A DNA stretch of 43,806 nt from a virus. A program made the position numbers and the translations under genes. The DNA is taken from positions 1 through 43,806 of IMG/VR virus record IMGVR_UViG_3300023284_000503; one strand, 5' to 3'. Below the pieces are notes generated by a model, which worked only from the letters and a program-made list of their open reading frames with translations, did not search any database and was not told where the DNA came from. Below, piece by piece: positions 14,946 through 24,172 of the stretch (position 1 is the first letter of the stretch; every line of letters begins with the position of its first letter).

Positions 14946-16174
14946 CTATTCTGTTGGACAAAGATATAGTCAATATCTACTCCATCCCCACCAGTCGTTT
15001 GATCATTTGTATGCATAAACCCCATATTTCCACTTACTATATTAGTTGTAATTTGAGTTGCAGCAACGGTGTCCCAAGTAACATCCACTGTAGTGGAAGT
15101 AATATCAATTTCAACAGTATGCCAGTCAGTATCAATAGCTTCCAAACTAGCGGTTGCTGTTATACCTCCTCCATCATTTACTATTACTCTAAAACCATTA
15201 GCTCCACTAGTAATCTCAACATAGATACCGTCTGTGGGTTGAGCACCATCAGGAGCACTCGCGTCAGGTGTCAATCCAATCCAACCATCTCTAGTGGTAG
15301 TTGCTCCAGTTACACGAAACCTCATCTTAAACTGAGGATTCTGAGCAACCTCAAAGATATGAGCAAAATCACCAGCTGCTACACCACTGCCATCCGCTAA
15401 CCACATCATTGGATTTATTGCGCCATCAGATTCTGAGACAATGATGCCGCCTAATCCTTGATCGGTAAAAGCTACAGCACCATCCATAATGTATTGGTAT
15501 TTACTATCAACAACTCTTTTTGCTCCACCAGCATCTTGACTTAATGTTGCAAAATCATCATAGAATCTAAATGAAGCTGTCGGATCAAACGTTGTATTAG
15601 TCCAACTTGGCGCTGCAGCTCCACCACTAGATAACACTTGCCCTGAATTTCCTGCAGACAGAACAGCAAATGTAGTTGCTCCAGTGCTATAAGTAATCTC
15701 TCCAGCACCTGTAAAATCAGATATCTCTGCAAAATTCTGAGCTGTCCAAAGTCCACTAATATTCTGTATTAAATCATTGTTTGCCGGACTTGCAGGAAAT
15801 TGAAAATTAGTTACTGTAGCGCCAGAAGTAGTATTGATCGTCGCGTAATTAGACCCATCTGGTGCGAATTGAAGTTGACCACCATCCCACCTAAATCTAG
15901 CATCCGAAGCAGCAGCATCATTAAATGCAAATTCCTTGTTCCCAGCATTTCCATCACCAATAGTCAATGTATTACTTGTCGTAAGGGTAAAATCTTGATG
16001 ATCATGGGCATTGTATTTAGTGGAAACTTCATTATTTCTGCTATTCTCATCAGCTGCACTAATAGTAGTCCCGCTTGAAGCAGACGGAGTAATACTCATA
16101 CTATTTGTTGGATTTGCAAATACAGGAGTGCTAAACATTAAAACTGCTACTAAGGAATAGATAAATTTATTCAT
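14942..16174 (-). CDS. Exported tail/appendage protein with lectin-like domain
   Basis: 410 residues with a Sec signal peptide cleaved near residue 20 (STPVFA). The first half is fibre-like (NNEVSTKYNAHDHQD; SAGNSGQVLSSGG). The second half (about 205-410) alternates strands ending in DWHTVEIDITSTTVDVTWD and DYIFVQQ, characteristic of concanavalin-A-like jelly rolls. A glycan-binding appendage is likely. Confidence 0.75.
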   Translation of the reverse strand: MNKFIYSLVAVLMFSTPVFANPTNSMSITPSASSGTTISAADENSRNNEVSTKYNAHDHQDFTLTTSNTLTIGDGNAGNKEFAFNDAAASDARFRWDGGQLQFAPDGSNYATINTTSGATVTNFQFPASPANNDLIQNISGLWTAQNFAEISDFTGAGEITYSTGATTFAVLSAGNSGQVLSSGGAAAPSWTNTTFDPTASFRFYDDFATLSQDAGGAKRVVDSKYQYIMDGAVAFTDQGLGGIIVSESDGAINPMMWLADGSGVAAGDFAHIFEVAQNPQFKMRFRVTGATTTRDGWIGLTPDASAPDGAQPTDGIYVEITSGANGFRVIVNDGGGITATASLEAIDTDWHTVEIDITSTTVDVTWDTVAATQITTNIVSGNMGFMHTNDQTTGGDGVDIDYIFVQQNR

Positions 16175-16185
16175 TTATTAGACTC

Positions 16186-16479
16186 CTAAATCCGCTGCCA
16201 TGTCGTCGAACCATCAGTATTTACCCAAAATTCAAACGTGCCACTATTATTGTAGAAAACTGGTCTGCCAATTAGGCCTTTCCTTGAACCATTTGGGGCT
16301 GTAGTCGTAACTGGAAAAATCTGCCAATTATCGTATATCTCATCAAAATACTGTTGTGCTTCTAACAAAAAATCTTCCATAGGCGGTGGAGAGGATATCT
16401 CATCTGCTAAAGCATGAGTCGCAAAGAAAAGACAACCTATAATCAGATATTGTCTGATCGCTCTAAAAACATTGCCCAT
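16186..16479 (-). CDS. Small exported protein
   Basis: 97 residues; signal peptide ends near residue 25 (THALA). The mature part is short, acidic, and ends with strands (PVFYNNSGTFEFWVNTDGSTTW) that resemble the last strands of a small beta domain. Its start overlaps the preceding hub gene by 37 bp. Function unknown. Confidence 0.65.
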   Translation of the reverse strand: MGNVFRAIRQYLIIGCLFFATHALADEISSPPPMEDFLLEAQQYFDEIYDNWQIFPVTTTAPNGSRKGLIGRPVFYNNSGTFEFWVNTDGSTTWQRI

Positions 16480-18035
16480 CCTTTTACCTCTGTCGGTTCA
16501 TCTAAATTGGCATTAGAGAATCTGACCTGGAAAAATTCATTGCCTTTATCTAACTCTATCCGGCCTATCGTAAGATTATCATCTGCATAACTATCTACAT
16601 CATAAACAGCTGTATCCCACAATGCACCAGATGCAGATAAAGATATAGAAGATGTTGTGCCAGTTGACTCAAAGTCACTCTTAACCTCAACTTCAAGATT
16701 GTAATTACCAGCCTGATTAGCATAAATTTTCAGAAGACGAAGAAATTTCTCAGTAGACATCTCAGGGAATCTAAACTGTTTGCTTTGATAGAAATCACTG
16801 ATAGCTGTTCCAGCATCATTTGTTCCATCAGGATGCTTGGATACAAAACCGCCATAATCACCAAAAACAAGAGTTTCAGTACCATTTGATATATTCGCTA
16901 CAGTAAAAGCATTTGAATTCATACCAAGAAACTTAGACCAAGCTAAATTGAAGGTATCAAACAAAAGAACAGTATCATTCTGACCAGCCCCGCTGGATGA
17001 AACTGATAGATAGTAATCATTATCGAATTCTTCACCAACAGCAAAAAAGAGTCTCGATTTATTGAGTGAATCAGTTGTCCCTTCAATCTTAGGATTTATC
17101 CTCTCAAGACCAAACCCACCATCATAGATATAAATATGACCTTCTTTAGACTGAAAAAATAACTGACCCAGAATTTGAACTATTGAGAAATTAGATAGAG
17201 TTCCAATTCCAGACACCATCCTCTTGAGTCTGAAATTATCCTTGTCATCCCCTGACAATCTCCAGATTGAATTATCAGTGAATATGTAAAGATTATCTGC
17301 TAGCTTTTCAAGACCACGGACAATTGATCCATCTGTAGTATCTACAGAGACATTGCCAGATAATCCGGTAGTCCAGTTCGATATGTCGCCAACGTCTGTA
17401 AATGATATGAGGGAAGGGTTTGAGGTATCACCTGCGGCAAATGCCATTCGTTTATGATAAGTAACATACTTTGCATCAGGAGCACCACTTACTAAAGTAG
17501 CATTACCAGCACCAGTCCATTCATATACTCCATTCGTTCCTAATCCATCTGTAAATAACGTAGTATCTTCACCAATGGTGAAATCAGATAAATCATTCTG
17601 GGTAACACTAAATGTTAACGCCCCAGTAATATCATCCCAAGTTCCATCAGGATCTCCACCACTGTAGTCCATCTTCCTGACAGTGTTATCTGAAAAGACA
17701 GCAACTAAAAACTCTGTTGCGTCTGCTTGTCTAAAATAATGAACACCATTACAGTCTGTACTCGCTCCAACACTAACTGAATTGAGCCTTGAAAAACCAT
17801 CTCTTGTTTTAAAATTACCGCCCGTTGTAAAGACTACATTTTGAAGAGCAGAAGCTTCATTATCCTGTATGTCTATAGGCGAAAACCCATCATTCAATCC
17901 ACCACTATTATTAAAGAAATCAAACCGAGTCCATTGGATATTTGCTTCAGCAGGTTGAGTCTGTATATCTAGCAAACTCGCTCCACCAATAAGTATAGCC
18001 AAAAGAGCCGATGCCCAAATTATGGACTTTCTCAT
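16443..18035 (-). CDS. P22 gp10-like tail hub/stabilization protein with signal peptide
   Basis: 530 residues. The early phrase EASALQNVVFTTGGNFKTRD and the repeated blade-like strands (YHKRMAFAAG, GLEKLADNLYIFTD, LFFQSKEGHIYIYDGG) match the beta-propeller tail hub/stabilization proteins of P22-like and related podoviruses, which sit under the adaptor ring. The first 31 residues are a canonical Sec leader (AEA before the mature Asn), which is odd for a protein that must join a cytoplasmic capsid. It overlaps the adaptor gene by 4 bp, as expected for a head-completion pair. Confidence 0.7.
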   Translation of the reverse strand: MRKSIIWASALLAILIGGASLLDIQTQPAEANIQWTRFDFFNNSGGLNDGFSPIDIQDNEASALQNVVFTTGGNFKTRDGFSRLNSVSVGASTDCNGVHYFRQADATEFLVAVFSDNTVRKMDYSGGDPDGTWDDITGALTFSVTQNDLSDFTIGEDTTLFTDGLGTNGVYEWTGAGNATLVSGAPDAKYVTYHKRMAFAAGDTSNPSLISFTDVGDISNWTTGLSGNVSVDTTDGSIVRGLEKLADNLYIFTDNSIWRLSGDDKDNFRLKRMVSGIGTLSNFSIVQILGQLFFQSKEGHIYIYDGGFGLERINPKIEGTTDSLNKSRLFFAVGEEFDNDYYLSVSSSGAGQNDTVLLFDTFNLAWSKFLGMNSNAFTVANISNGTETLVFGDYGGFVSKHPDGTNDAGTAISDFYQSKQFRFPEMSTEKFLRLLKIYANQAGNYNLEVEVKSDFESTGTTSSISLSASGALWDTAVYDVDSYADDNLTIGRIELDKGNEFFQVRFSNANLDEPTEVKGWAMFLERSDNI

Positions 18036-19144
18036 CGGTTAACAATCCTTCCATAATTGCCAGGAATAGGAGGTTGATATTTGCCATCAGAAATAGGGAA
18101 GGGCAATCTTCTATATACCTTAGTAGCAGATACTCTTGATTTCCTGAGTTTAACTAGAAGTTCATCAAGACGATTCTCCAACCATCGAGAATGCTCCTTA
18201 TCTTTTGAAGCCCAAACCCAAGCAGTGCCAGCGTCAATAAGAAACCATTGATCTTGTTCCGGCATATCTGGAAGATCCTGCACATTCTCAAGTGGAGCCG
18301 GAATCCTCTGATACCTAAAGTAAACATTCTGCGCTGACTGAGGAATATCTTTAAGAAGTAATCTGTAATTATTCAAATGTACTGTATAGGTAGCCAATGC
18401 ACTAATCGTAGCAGTAAAAGTTTCATAAATAGTTATCTGCATAGCACTATCAACTGACTTCACTGTAAATACTGTTGTACCTTGAGTAATTCTTGTTCCT
18501 CTTCCCAATCCTTCAACAGTATCCCATGAAGTTCCTGTCCCAGTAAGAATAGAAGTTCCTTGAGTCGCCTCAACAGTTCCAGTTGTATACTCATCTTTTA
18601 ATGATCCTATCAACGATGAAATGAACGGATCTCCTTCAGATGTCGTTCTCGCATCCAAAAGATCAAATACATCAGGATCTATGTCGAAAAGTGGAATCCC
18701 ATTCTCAATCTGTCGTGGTAACCTATAATTCGCTAGGTCAGCCGGGAGTCTATACTCATCTTTATAAATATTTAAAGTGGCCGTTGCATCCGTATCCCCC
18801 TGATAGGGAACCTCAAGAACAAGATTTGTTGTATCTGTAACAGTCAGAATTCGATAATAGGCATTCTCTCCATTAAATCGAATCTTACGACCTTCTAATG
18901 CTGTTGTCCAAGATGTTCCTGTCCCAACCACAGCAGTACTAGCATTCGTAATAGAAGCCGTTCCTGTCGTATTAGGAGCCACAGTAGTAATAAAAGCATC
19001 CTGCATCAAATAAGGATGGCTCCAATCCTGAGCCCATAAATCTAATGCTCTCTGGATTGAATGCTGGACAAGAATATCCTTCTGTGTAACAGAAGTAATA
19101 TCCTCAATAAGACCTTGTATAATACTGAATGTTTTTCTAGGCAT
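18032..19144 (-). CDS. Head-tail adaptor protein with two inserted beta modules
   Basis: 370 residues. The N-terminal helices (about 1-50, VQHSIQRALDLWAQDWSHPY) and C-terminal helices (about 285-345, LIDAGTAWVWASKDKEHSRW) look like a gp4-type adaptor that docks on the portal. Between them lie two copies of a module of roughly 75 residues (about 59-132 and 187-262), each with TGT, a GTGTSW motif, a GRxIR-type turn and a following strand pair. The modules are likely surface-exposed domains inserted by duplication. Confidence 0.7.
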   Translation of the reverse strand: MPRKTFSIIQGLIEDITSVTQKDILVQHSIQRALDLWAQDWSHPYLMQDAFITTVAPNTTGTASITNASTAVVGTGTSWTTALEGRKIRFNGENAYYRILTVTDTTNLVLEVPYQGDTDATATLNIYKDEYRLPADLANYRLPRQIENGIPLFDIDPDVFDLLDARTTSEGDPFISSLIGSLKDEYTTGTVEATQGTSILTGTGTSWDTVEGLGRGTRITQGTTVFTVKSVDSAMQITIYETFTATISALATYTVHLNNYRLLLKDIPQSAQNVYFRYQRIPAPLENVQDLPDMPEQDQWFLIDAGTAWVWASKDKEHSRWLENRLDELLVKLRKSRVSATKVYRRLPFPISDGKYQPPIPGNYGRIVNR

Positions 19145-19146
19145 AG

Positions 19147-19410
19147 TTAATCATTCGAGTATGTTAAAGACGCTCTATCATTCCAAACAAAAATAAAATC
19201 AGCAGTAAACGCCGATGTCGCATTTAATCTTGGCAATCCAACACTTATCTCATTTTGATCATCATCATAGATCCTCTTATAAATACGCCAAGAAGAGTCC
19301 CTATTAAGAGAGTTTGGAGCAGATATAGCAAAAAACTCCTCATTTTGATCAGAAGTATAAGCTCGTCTTACTTGAGTATCACCAAAATAATCTTCCGTTC
19401 TCTGAGGCAT
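19147..19410 (-). CDS. Small late protein between coiled-coil and adaptor genes
   Basis: 87 residues beginning MPQRTEDYFGDTQVRRAY, with a repeat of aromatic/acidic strands. Proteins of this size commonly precede the adaptor in podovirus-like clusters, but I cannot name a function. AGAGGGA lies upstream of the ATG. Confidence 0.65.
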   Translation of the reverse strand: MPQRTEDYFGDTQVRRAYTSDQNEEFFAISAPNSLNRDSSWRIYKRIYDDDQNEISVGLPRLNATSAFTADFIFVWNDRASLTYSND

Positions 19411-19423
19411 AATTTATCCCTCT

Positions 19424-19903
19424 TTACTTTTTCTTCTTTGCAACTGCATCAACAATGCTCTTTTCTAACTTCTTTGGATCTACACCAACATCATTTAAGG
19501 CAATCTCAAGTTGCTCAACCTTAAGATCAGTATCTCTAGCTTTCTCATCCACCTTAGCCTTTGATTTTTGAAGATCCTTTTTTTCATCATCAAATAGTAT
19601 CTGAGCTTTCTTAAGTGAATCCCATTCACCTGCAATAAGTTCGGATTCACGTAAACGAGTTTCTATATCCTTCTCTTTCCTTGAAAGATCATTTTCTCTT
19701 GCTGAAAAATCTTTGTTTGCAGAATTTATACGACTCTTTAGATCCTGCTCCTCTTTAGCTAGAACCTTTCCTTTCTCATCTTTAAAAGCCGTCACTTCCT
19801 TTGTAAGGGCTTCTTTGACAACAGACATACCATTAATCTCTCTCTCAAGAGAAGATTTCTTTTCACCAAGACCAACAATCATTTCTAAAACGTCTTTAGA
19901 CAT
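19424..19903 (-). CDS. Coiled-coil late protein
   Basis: 159 residues from ATG 19903, chosen because GGAGG lies just upstream; an in-frame ATG 39 bp earlier lacks this. Almost the whole chain is a Lys/Glu coiled coil (EKGKVLAKEEQDLKSRI, LSRKEKDIETRLRESEL) with a Lys-rich C-terminus. Similar in character to its upstream neighbour; the two may pair. Confidence 0.7.
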   Translation of the reverse strand: MSKDVLEMIVGLGEKKSSLEREINGMSVVKEALTKEVTAFKDEKGKVLAKEEQDLKSRINSANKDFSARENDLSRKEKDIETRLRESELIAGEWDSLKKAQILFDDEKKDLQKSKAKVDEKARDTDLKVEQLEIALNDVGVDPKKLEKSIVDAVAKKKK

Positions 19904-20540
19904 GAGCCGCCTCCAATTCTTCTTTAGCCTGATACTTCGCAAGCTCTAAATCTAAATCTCTCTCTTTCTTTTCTAATTCACCAATCTTAGTCATCCATTG
20001 TTCCTCAAGAACTTTAAGTCTATCATTCAACACTTTGTTATTTTCATTCATTACATGCCCTGTCTTACTTAAGGCCTTGTTATCCTCGTACATAATCTTT
20101 GCTTCATCCATCAATCTATTAGCACGTTTCTCTACCTCAACAGAATCAGAAATCCTCTTATTTGCATCACAGATCTTATCATCCATAACTCCTAATCTGT
20201 TCTCGTTTTGTTCTAAAGTTTTTTCTCTCTCCCTTAACTTCAATTCCTGAGTATTTAAGGTTCTCTCTCTAGACTGAAGGGCAATTGCTCGTTTATTAAC
20301 TTCTTCTTTTATCTGATGTTCATCCATCTTATCTTGAACTTTATTCTGACCCTGCATTTGCCTTAATCTTGATTCAGCATCCAACATCTGCATATCTAAA
20401 TTATCTTTACGAGCAGCTAGTTGCTGAATGTCAGCTTCTAATCTTGTCTTTACTTCATTCAGTAAATCTACTTTCTCTTTACCGGAAGAAGTTTTCACTC
20501 CAGGTGGACGACCTCTTTTCTTAAAACTAGATTCTTTCAT
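19896..20540 (-). CDS. AT-hook plus coiled-coil protein
   Basis: 214 residues. Near the N-terminus KKRGRPPG (about residues 7-14) is a textbook AT-hook, a minor-groove DNA-binding motif. The remainder is a long coiled coil (about 25-205). It may bind phage or host DNA, for example as a nucleoid or scaffold-like factor. Its 3' end carries the ribosome-binding site of the next coiled-coil gene. Confidence 0.7.
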   Translation of the reverse strand: MKESSFKKRGRPPGVKTSSGKEKVDLLNEVKTRLEADIQQLAARKDNLDMQMLDAESRLRQMQGQNKVQDKMDEHQIKEEVNKRAIALQSRERTLNTQELKLREREKTLEQNENRLGVMDDKICDANKRISDSVEVEKRANRLMDEAKIMYEDNKALSKTGHVMNENNKVLNDRLKVLEEQWMTKIGELEKKERDLDLELAKYQAKEELEAAHV

Positions 20541-21648
20541 AAGTGTACGCCTCCAGAAAAGCGATTGTGATAATCGCTATAATTGACAATCCTGCTATCC
20601 GGCAAGGAAATCCAAACATCATATTGACAGAAAACGCTGTCAAACTTGCCAGATAAGCATAAACTAGATTTGATCCTTCGCATCTAATAACTCTCCACAG
20701 CAAATCCTTGAAATACAAAAACATAAGTACCAATAAAACCAATCCGCCTTCAAACCAAAACTGCAGATAATCATTGTGCGCTGCATGAGTTCTGCTGGAC
20801 GATATAGAAGCTGACCAATCGTGCATTGAGAATGAACCTAATCCAAACCCAAATATGGCCGCCTGCTTAATATTCGTTAATATTTCACCCCATAAAGCCC
20901 AACGTAAAGGATCAAACCACTGAATACTATGAACTGGAGATCGCCACCAAACTACAAAGGCAACTAACCCAATTACTGATAGCGCATATTTCCATTGCTT
21001 CTTCAGTAGGAAGAACATAACAAGAGCAGCAATCAATGCCAGACTCGCTCCAAGTGAGGAACACATAATAACAATGAATATTACAAGGGCAAGACCTAAT
21101 TTGTAATGCTTTTGAGGAAACACAAGGAAAAATGGTGCAACTATGGACATGAACTCTGCAGTCAGAAATGAATTGCCAAATGTAGTAAAAATCCGGTTTG
21201 TGTGCATCAATCGGTATGTCATATTGTCAAAACCGAATACCTGCAGCAATCCATATCCAGCAACCAAAGAACCAACCAGGCATATCCATCTGGTCAATGA
21301 CAGCCATTCATCACTTGATATAGTGCATCTGACTAAAGAGACAACCAACAAGATGGCCAATAGAACATTCAAACTTGGCATCAATGTCCAGAACTGGATG
21401 ATTGAACCTTCTGACATGAAACTTGCTAGGAAATACCAGGAGAATAGAGCCGTTATATAGACGCCAATAGCTGCTAAGTAACGATTCTTAAACTCTAGTC
21501 CATTTCTTCCTACCAAAGCCCATAAGACAATCATCCAACCTAGTGCAATAAACACTAGTTCCTTAGGCTTCCAGAAAGCATCTTTTTCAAAGAACGGCCA
21601 GAAGAATAATACACATAACGCTAGATGGGCTTTAACTAAATTCCACAT
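20527..21648 (-). CDS. O-antigen polymerase/ligase-like membrane protein (Wzy/WaaL type)
   Basis: 373 residues with about ten to eleven hydrophobic spans. The large extracytoplasmic loop (about 245-300) carries the signature arrangement of the Wzy_C/WaaL superfamily: RWALWGEILTN, then FGFGLGSFSMHDW and HAAHNDYLQFWFEGG, with the conserved Arg, Gly and His-Asn positions. Such enzymes polymerise O-antigen repeats or ligate glycans to lipid A-core. In a phage this suggests changing the host surface after infection. Its location inside the capsid/tail operon, sharing 14 bp with a coiled-coil gene, is unusual. Confidence 0.8.
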   Translation of the reverse strand: MWNLVKAHLALCVLFFWPFFEKDAFWKPKELVFIALGWMIVLWALVGRNGLEFKNRYLAAIGVYITALFSWYFLASFMSEGSIIQFWTLMPSLNVLLAILLVVSLVRCTISSDEWLSLTRWICLVGSLVAGYGLLQVFGFDNMTYRLMHTNRIFTTFGNSFLTAEFMSIVAPFFLVFPQKHYKLGLALVIFIVIMCSSLGASLALIAALVMFFLLKKQWKYALSVIGLVAFVVWWRSPVHSIQWFDPLRWALWGEILTNIKQAAIFGFGLGSFSMHDWSASISSSRTHAAHNDYLQFWFEGGLVLLVLMFLYFKDLLWRVIRCEGSNLVYAYLASLTAFSVNMMFGFPCRIAGLSIIAIITIAFLEAYTYERI

Positions 21649-21657
21649 AAACCTTGT

Positions 21658-21697
21658 GGGCCGGGGAAATCAGCCTAAACTGACCTCCCCCTAGCCC
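21658..21697 (-). terminator. Strong stem-loop after the capsid genes
   Basis: On the leftward transcript GGGC and GGGG pair with CCCC and GCCC, continued by AGGTCAG/CTGATTT around a 6-nt loop, about 15 bp in all. It lies between the stop at 21722 and the start at 21648. No U-run follows, so partial termination, RNA processing or translational control of the polymerase-like gene are all possible. Confidence 0.45.
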
Positions 21698-21721
21698 ATC
21701 TTGGACTCCCCGCACGGATAC

Positions 21722-22225
21722 TTAGTCTCCGTTTGTCGGATTAATCCATGTCCACAACAAGGCAAAATCAAGGCCCTTGCCATTGTGTGCTTCCAACGAA
21801 ACGCCTAAGTTTGTACCTGTACCTAACTGACCAGCTACAGTAGAAGTCCCAACAGCTTCACCAGCATTAGTAATCGCACTAGTTACACCAGCATATTGAA
21901 CCTGAGCCGGGCCTCTGGTTATAATCCGCATTGGAAATCCATTAGCTGTACTGTCATCTTGCACAACCCCTGCAGCCATAATACTATTAGCAGAAGTCGT
22001 CGTAGTGACATGAATCCCCAACGTAGATCCCGCAGTAGCGGTTGTATCCCAAATCACAACAGCGCCGCTCGAAAGCGTAGCTCCTGAATTGTTCACAACG
22101 ACTGCTGTTTCTTGGAGCATTTTGTAGCGAGTACCGTCTCCGGCAGCGCCACCCCAAGCGAAGGCTAAAGCAGGAAGCGACAATACCATAGCCGTCGCAA
22201 GTAGAAATCTTCTCATTACTCTCAT
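21722..22225 (-). CDS. Capsid-associated (decoration-like) protein with signal peptide
   Basis: 167 residues. Residues 1-23 are a typical Sec leader (LPALAFA). The mature part (AVVVNNSGATLSSGAVVIWD, GVVQDDSTANGFPMRI, GPAQVQYAG) has the beta-strand pattern of small capsid-decoration or head-stabilising proteins that usually follow the capsid gene. It lies 16 bp after the major capsid gene. A secreted decoration protein would be unprecedented as far as I know; an alternative is a periplasmic protein recruited from the same fold. Confidence 0.65.
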   Translation of the reverse strand: MRVMRRFLLATAMVLSLPALAFAWGGAAGDGTRYKMLQETAVVVNNSGATLSSGAVVIWDTTATAGSTLGIHVTTTTSANSIMAAGVVQDDSTANGFPMRIITRGPAQVQYAGVTSAITNAGEAVGTSTVAGQLGTGTNLGVSLEAHNGKGLDFALLWTWINPTNGD

Positions 22226-22241
22226 TCCTTAGCCTCCTTGA

Positions 22242-23258
22242 CTAATTAGTGTCTCCATTTAGAAGAACACCGCCATAACGCAGACCTGTATCTATTTGCT
22301 GTCCAGCCCAATAAATCCAGACTGCCAATGAATCTTGATCGGTAGGCATCACGAACTCACCAATCTCAGCATCTCGTCCTCTTCTAACTAGCAAACGATG
22401 ATACTTGGCAAGATTTAAAACGTATGCTCTATTCGCAGGACAACCATCATCATCAAACATGACAGAATTCTTCCAACGAATATTAGGAAACCCAGCATCA
22501 AGCATAGCTCTATCTGCTTCTCCAATATCCATAGGCATACCTATCCGGATACTTGTGGTCGCATCTGCTACATTCGTCAGATTCTTCTCAAAATTATCCA
22601 AGAAAGAACCTGTCGTAACAATCGTATCAGGAGCAGTATCGAAGAACCGAGCCTGCCGATAGATTGTTCTCAGACGATCCATCCCATTTAAAGAGAAATT
22701 ATTGGAAATATCTGCGACTTGATGTCTCCAACTGGTTTGAGTAGCACGATTCACATTTCCAACGGTTCCAGTAGTATTGCTACTAGTGAAAAACGTCTGA
22801 AGCCCAGTAATCTTATCTACATCGGCATCTCCTCCATTCGAGAAAATTCCGATAGCTGATCCACCAATTCCATCTCGCATGCTAACTTCACCTGCTTCGA
22901 GGAAATTGTTTAGGATATTTTCAACCCCTGCATCTCCAGTCTTGACCATATCAAGACCAGAAACTAATACAGGCACCCTGATTTGAGTCCAATCATATAC
23001 AAGTGACGTATATGGATCAGGTCTAACAGGAGCAGAAGTATCTAAATCGGTATATCCTTCTGCAACTGGAAGCTCTTTCAGGATGTTAAAACGTAAATGG
23101 GGCGCTCCATCAACAGTCAGGATTGCTCCCATATCACGCATACGGAAAAGCGTCGCAGTCCTGCTGGATACGTTATCCCACAGAATAGGTTGCGCCTCAT
23201 CACGCATAATCGTAAATATACGACCGTATGTGCGTGTTAAAGATGTATTATTCGGCAT
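22242..23258 (-). CDS. Major capsid protein
   Basis: 338 residues without a signal peptide. Order of genes (portal, scaffold, then this) and its sequence features (QPILWDNVSSRTATLFRM, APVRPDPYTSLVYDW, DTIVTTGSFLDNF, VMPTDQDSLAVWIYWAGQ) are typical of an HK97-fold major capsid protein of a P22-like or related podovirus. It should be the most abundant virion protein. Family assignment is by context and general pattern. Confidence 0.8.
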   Translation of the reverse strand: MPNNTSLTRTYGRIFTIMRDEAQPILWDNVSSRTATLFRMRDMGAILTVDGAPHLRFNILKELPVAEGYTDLDTSAPVRPDPYTSLVYDWTQIRVPVLVSGLDMVKTGDAGVENILNNFLEAGEVSMRDGIGGSAIGIFSNGGDADVDKITGLQTFFTSSNTTGTVGNVNRATQTSWRHQVADISNNFSLNGMDRLRTIYRQARFFDTAPDTIVTTGSFLDNFEKNLTNVADATTSIRIGMPMDIGEADRAMLDAGFPNIRWKNSVMFDDDGCPANRAYVLNLAKYHRLLVRRGRDAEIGEFVMPTDQDSLAVWIYWAGQQIDTGLRYGGVLLNGDTN

Positions 23259-23299
23259 TTAGTTCTCCATTTTTTTAGAACGAAGAACTAGCCATAAAA

Positions 23300-24160
23300 T
23301 CAGGGTTGAACACCTTGCCCCCTGGCAATTTCCATAACCCGACGACTAACACTTGCTGGTGTAACACGTCCCTGTTTATCTCTTTCATAATCAGGCAATG
23401 CTACACTAGATTTAAACTCGGGTTCTGAACTTCTAGCTCTTCGTTCAGTTTCTTTCTGTTCAATCACTTGGCTTTGTTTATTTGAAGCATCACGAACCTC
23501 TTTAAAAGAGCTAACATTAACTAAAACCTCTTCAGGATTAGCATTCGGATACTTCTCAGCCATCACTCGATACTTTTCTTGATATTGATCTATCAAGTCT
23601 TTGCCGACTTCGACTCTCAGTTTCGACAAATCACCTTCAATCTTGGAAGTCAAAGACATCGTTCCCAAAGATTCCAGATCAGCAGTCTTAACCTCTAACC
23701 CGTCAATCTTCTTCTGAAGAGAATCAAGTGCATCACTTACCGTTGAATTCTCTTCCCTAAGAATACTTTTCAGATTAGTAAGACCTTCTCTTGTCTCAGC
23801 ATCAGTCGCTGAAGCAATCAAACGATCCAGAAGTTTATCTTTCGCAGCATCAGTTGGCTTTGCATCTACTTGCTTAATCTGCTTCAGCAACTCTTCTTGC
23901 TTCTTCAAATTCTCTTCAGATCTAGTCAACTCTTGCTCACGACTTTTAACCGATTGACGATCTTTATCAGCAGCACTTTGGAAATTCTTCTTCGACTCCA
24001 CTAAATACTTGATTTGTCTCTCGCGTTCATCCGCTGGAAGACTCCTAAGATATTCCTTAGTCTCTTCAGGAATGTCAGCAATCATTGGATCAAGTTTTAA
24101 ATCCTCAGCCTTTCCGCTCTCCCCTTCGGGCCTCGCGGATCTCTTCGGATCTTCTGGCAT
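23300..24160 (-). CDS. Scaffolding protein
   Basis: 286 residues, highly charged and helical (about residues 45-130 and 150-240), with a low-complexity acidic N-terminus and a basic C-terminal end. Position directly before the major capsid gene and after the portal marks it as the internal scaffold for procapsid assembly. GGAG precedes the ATG. Confidence 0.75.
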   Translation of the reverse strand: MPEDPKRSARPEGESGKAEDLKLDPMIADIPEETKEYLRSLPADERERQIKYLVESKKNFQSAADKDRQSVKSREQELTRSEENLKKQEELLKQIKQVDAKPTDAAKDKLLDRLIASATDAETREGLTNLKSILREENSTVSDALDSLQKKIDGLEVKTADLESLGTMSLTSKIEGDLSKLRVEVGKDLIDQYQEKYRVMAEKYPNANPEEVLVNVSSFKEVRDASNKQSQVIEQKETERRARSSEPEFKSSVALPDYERDKQGRVTPASVSRRVMEIARGQGVQP

Positions 24161-24172
24161 CTAATTCTCCTT

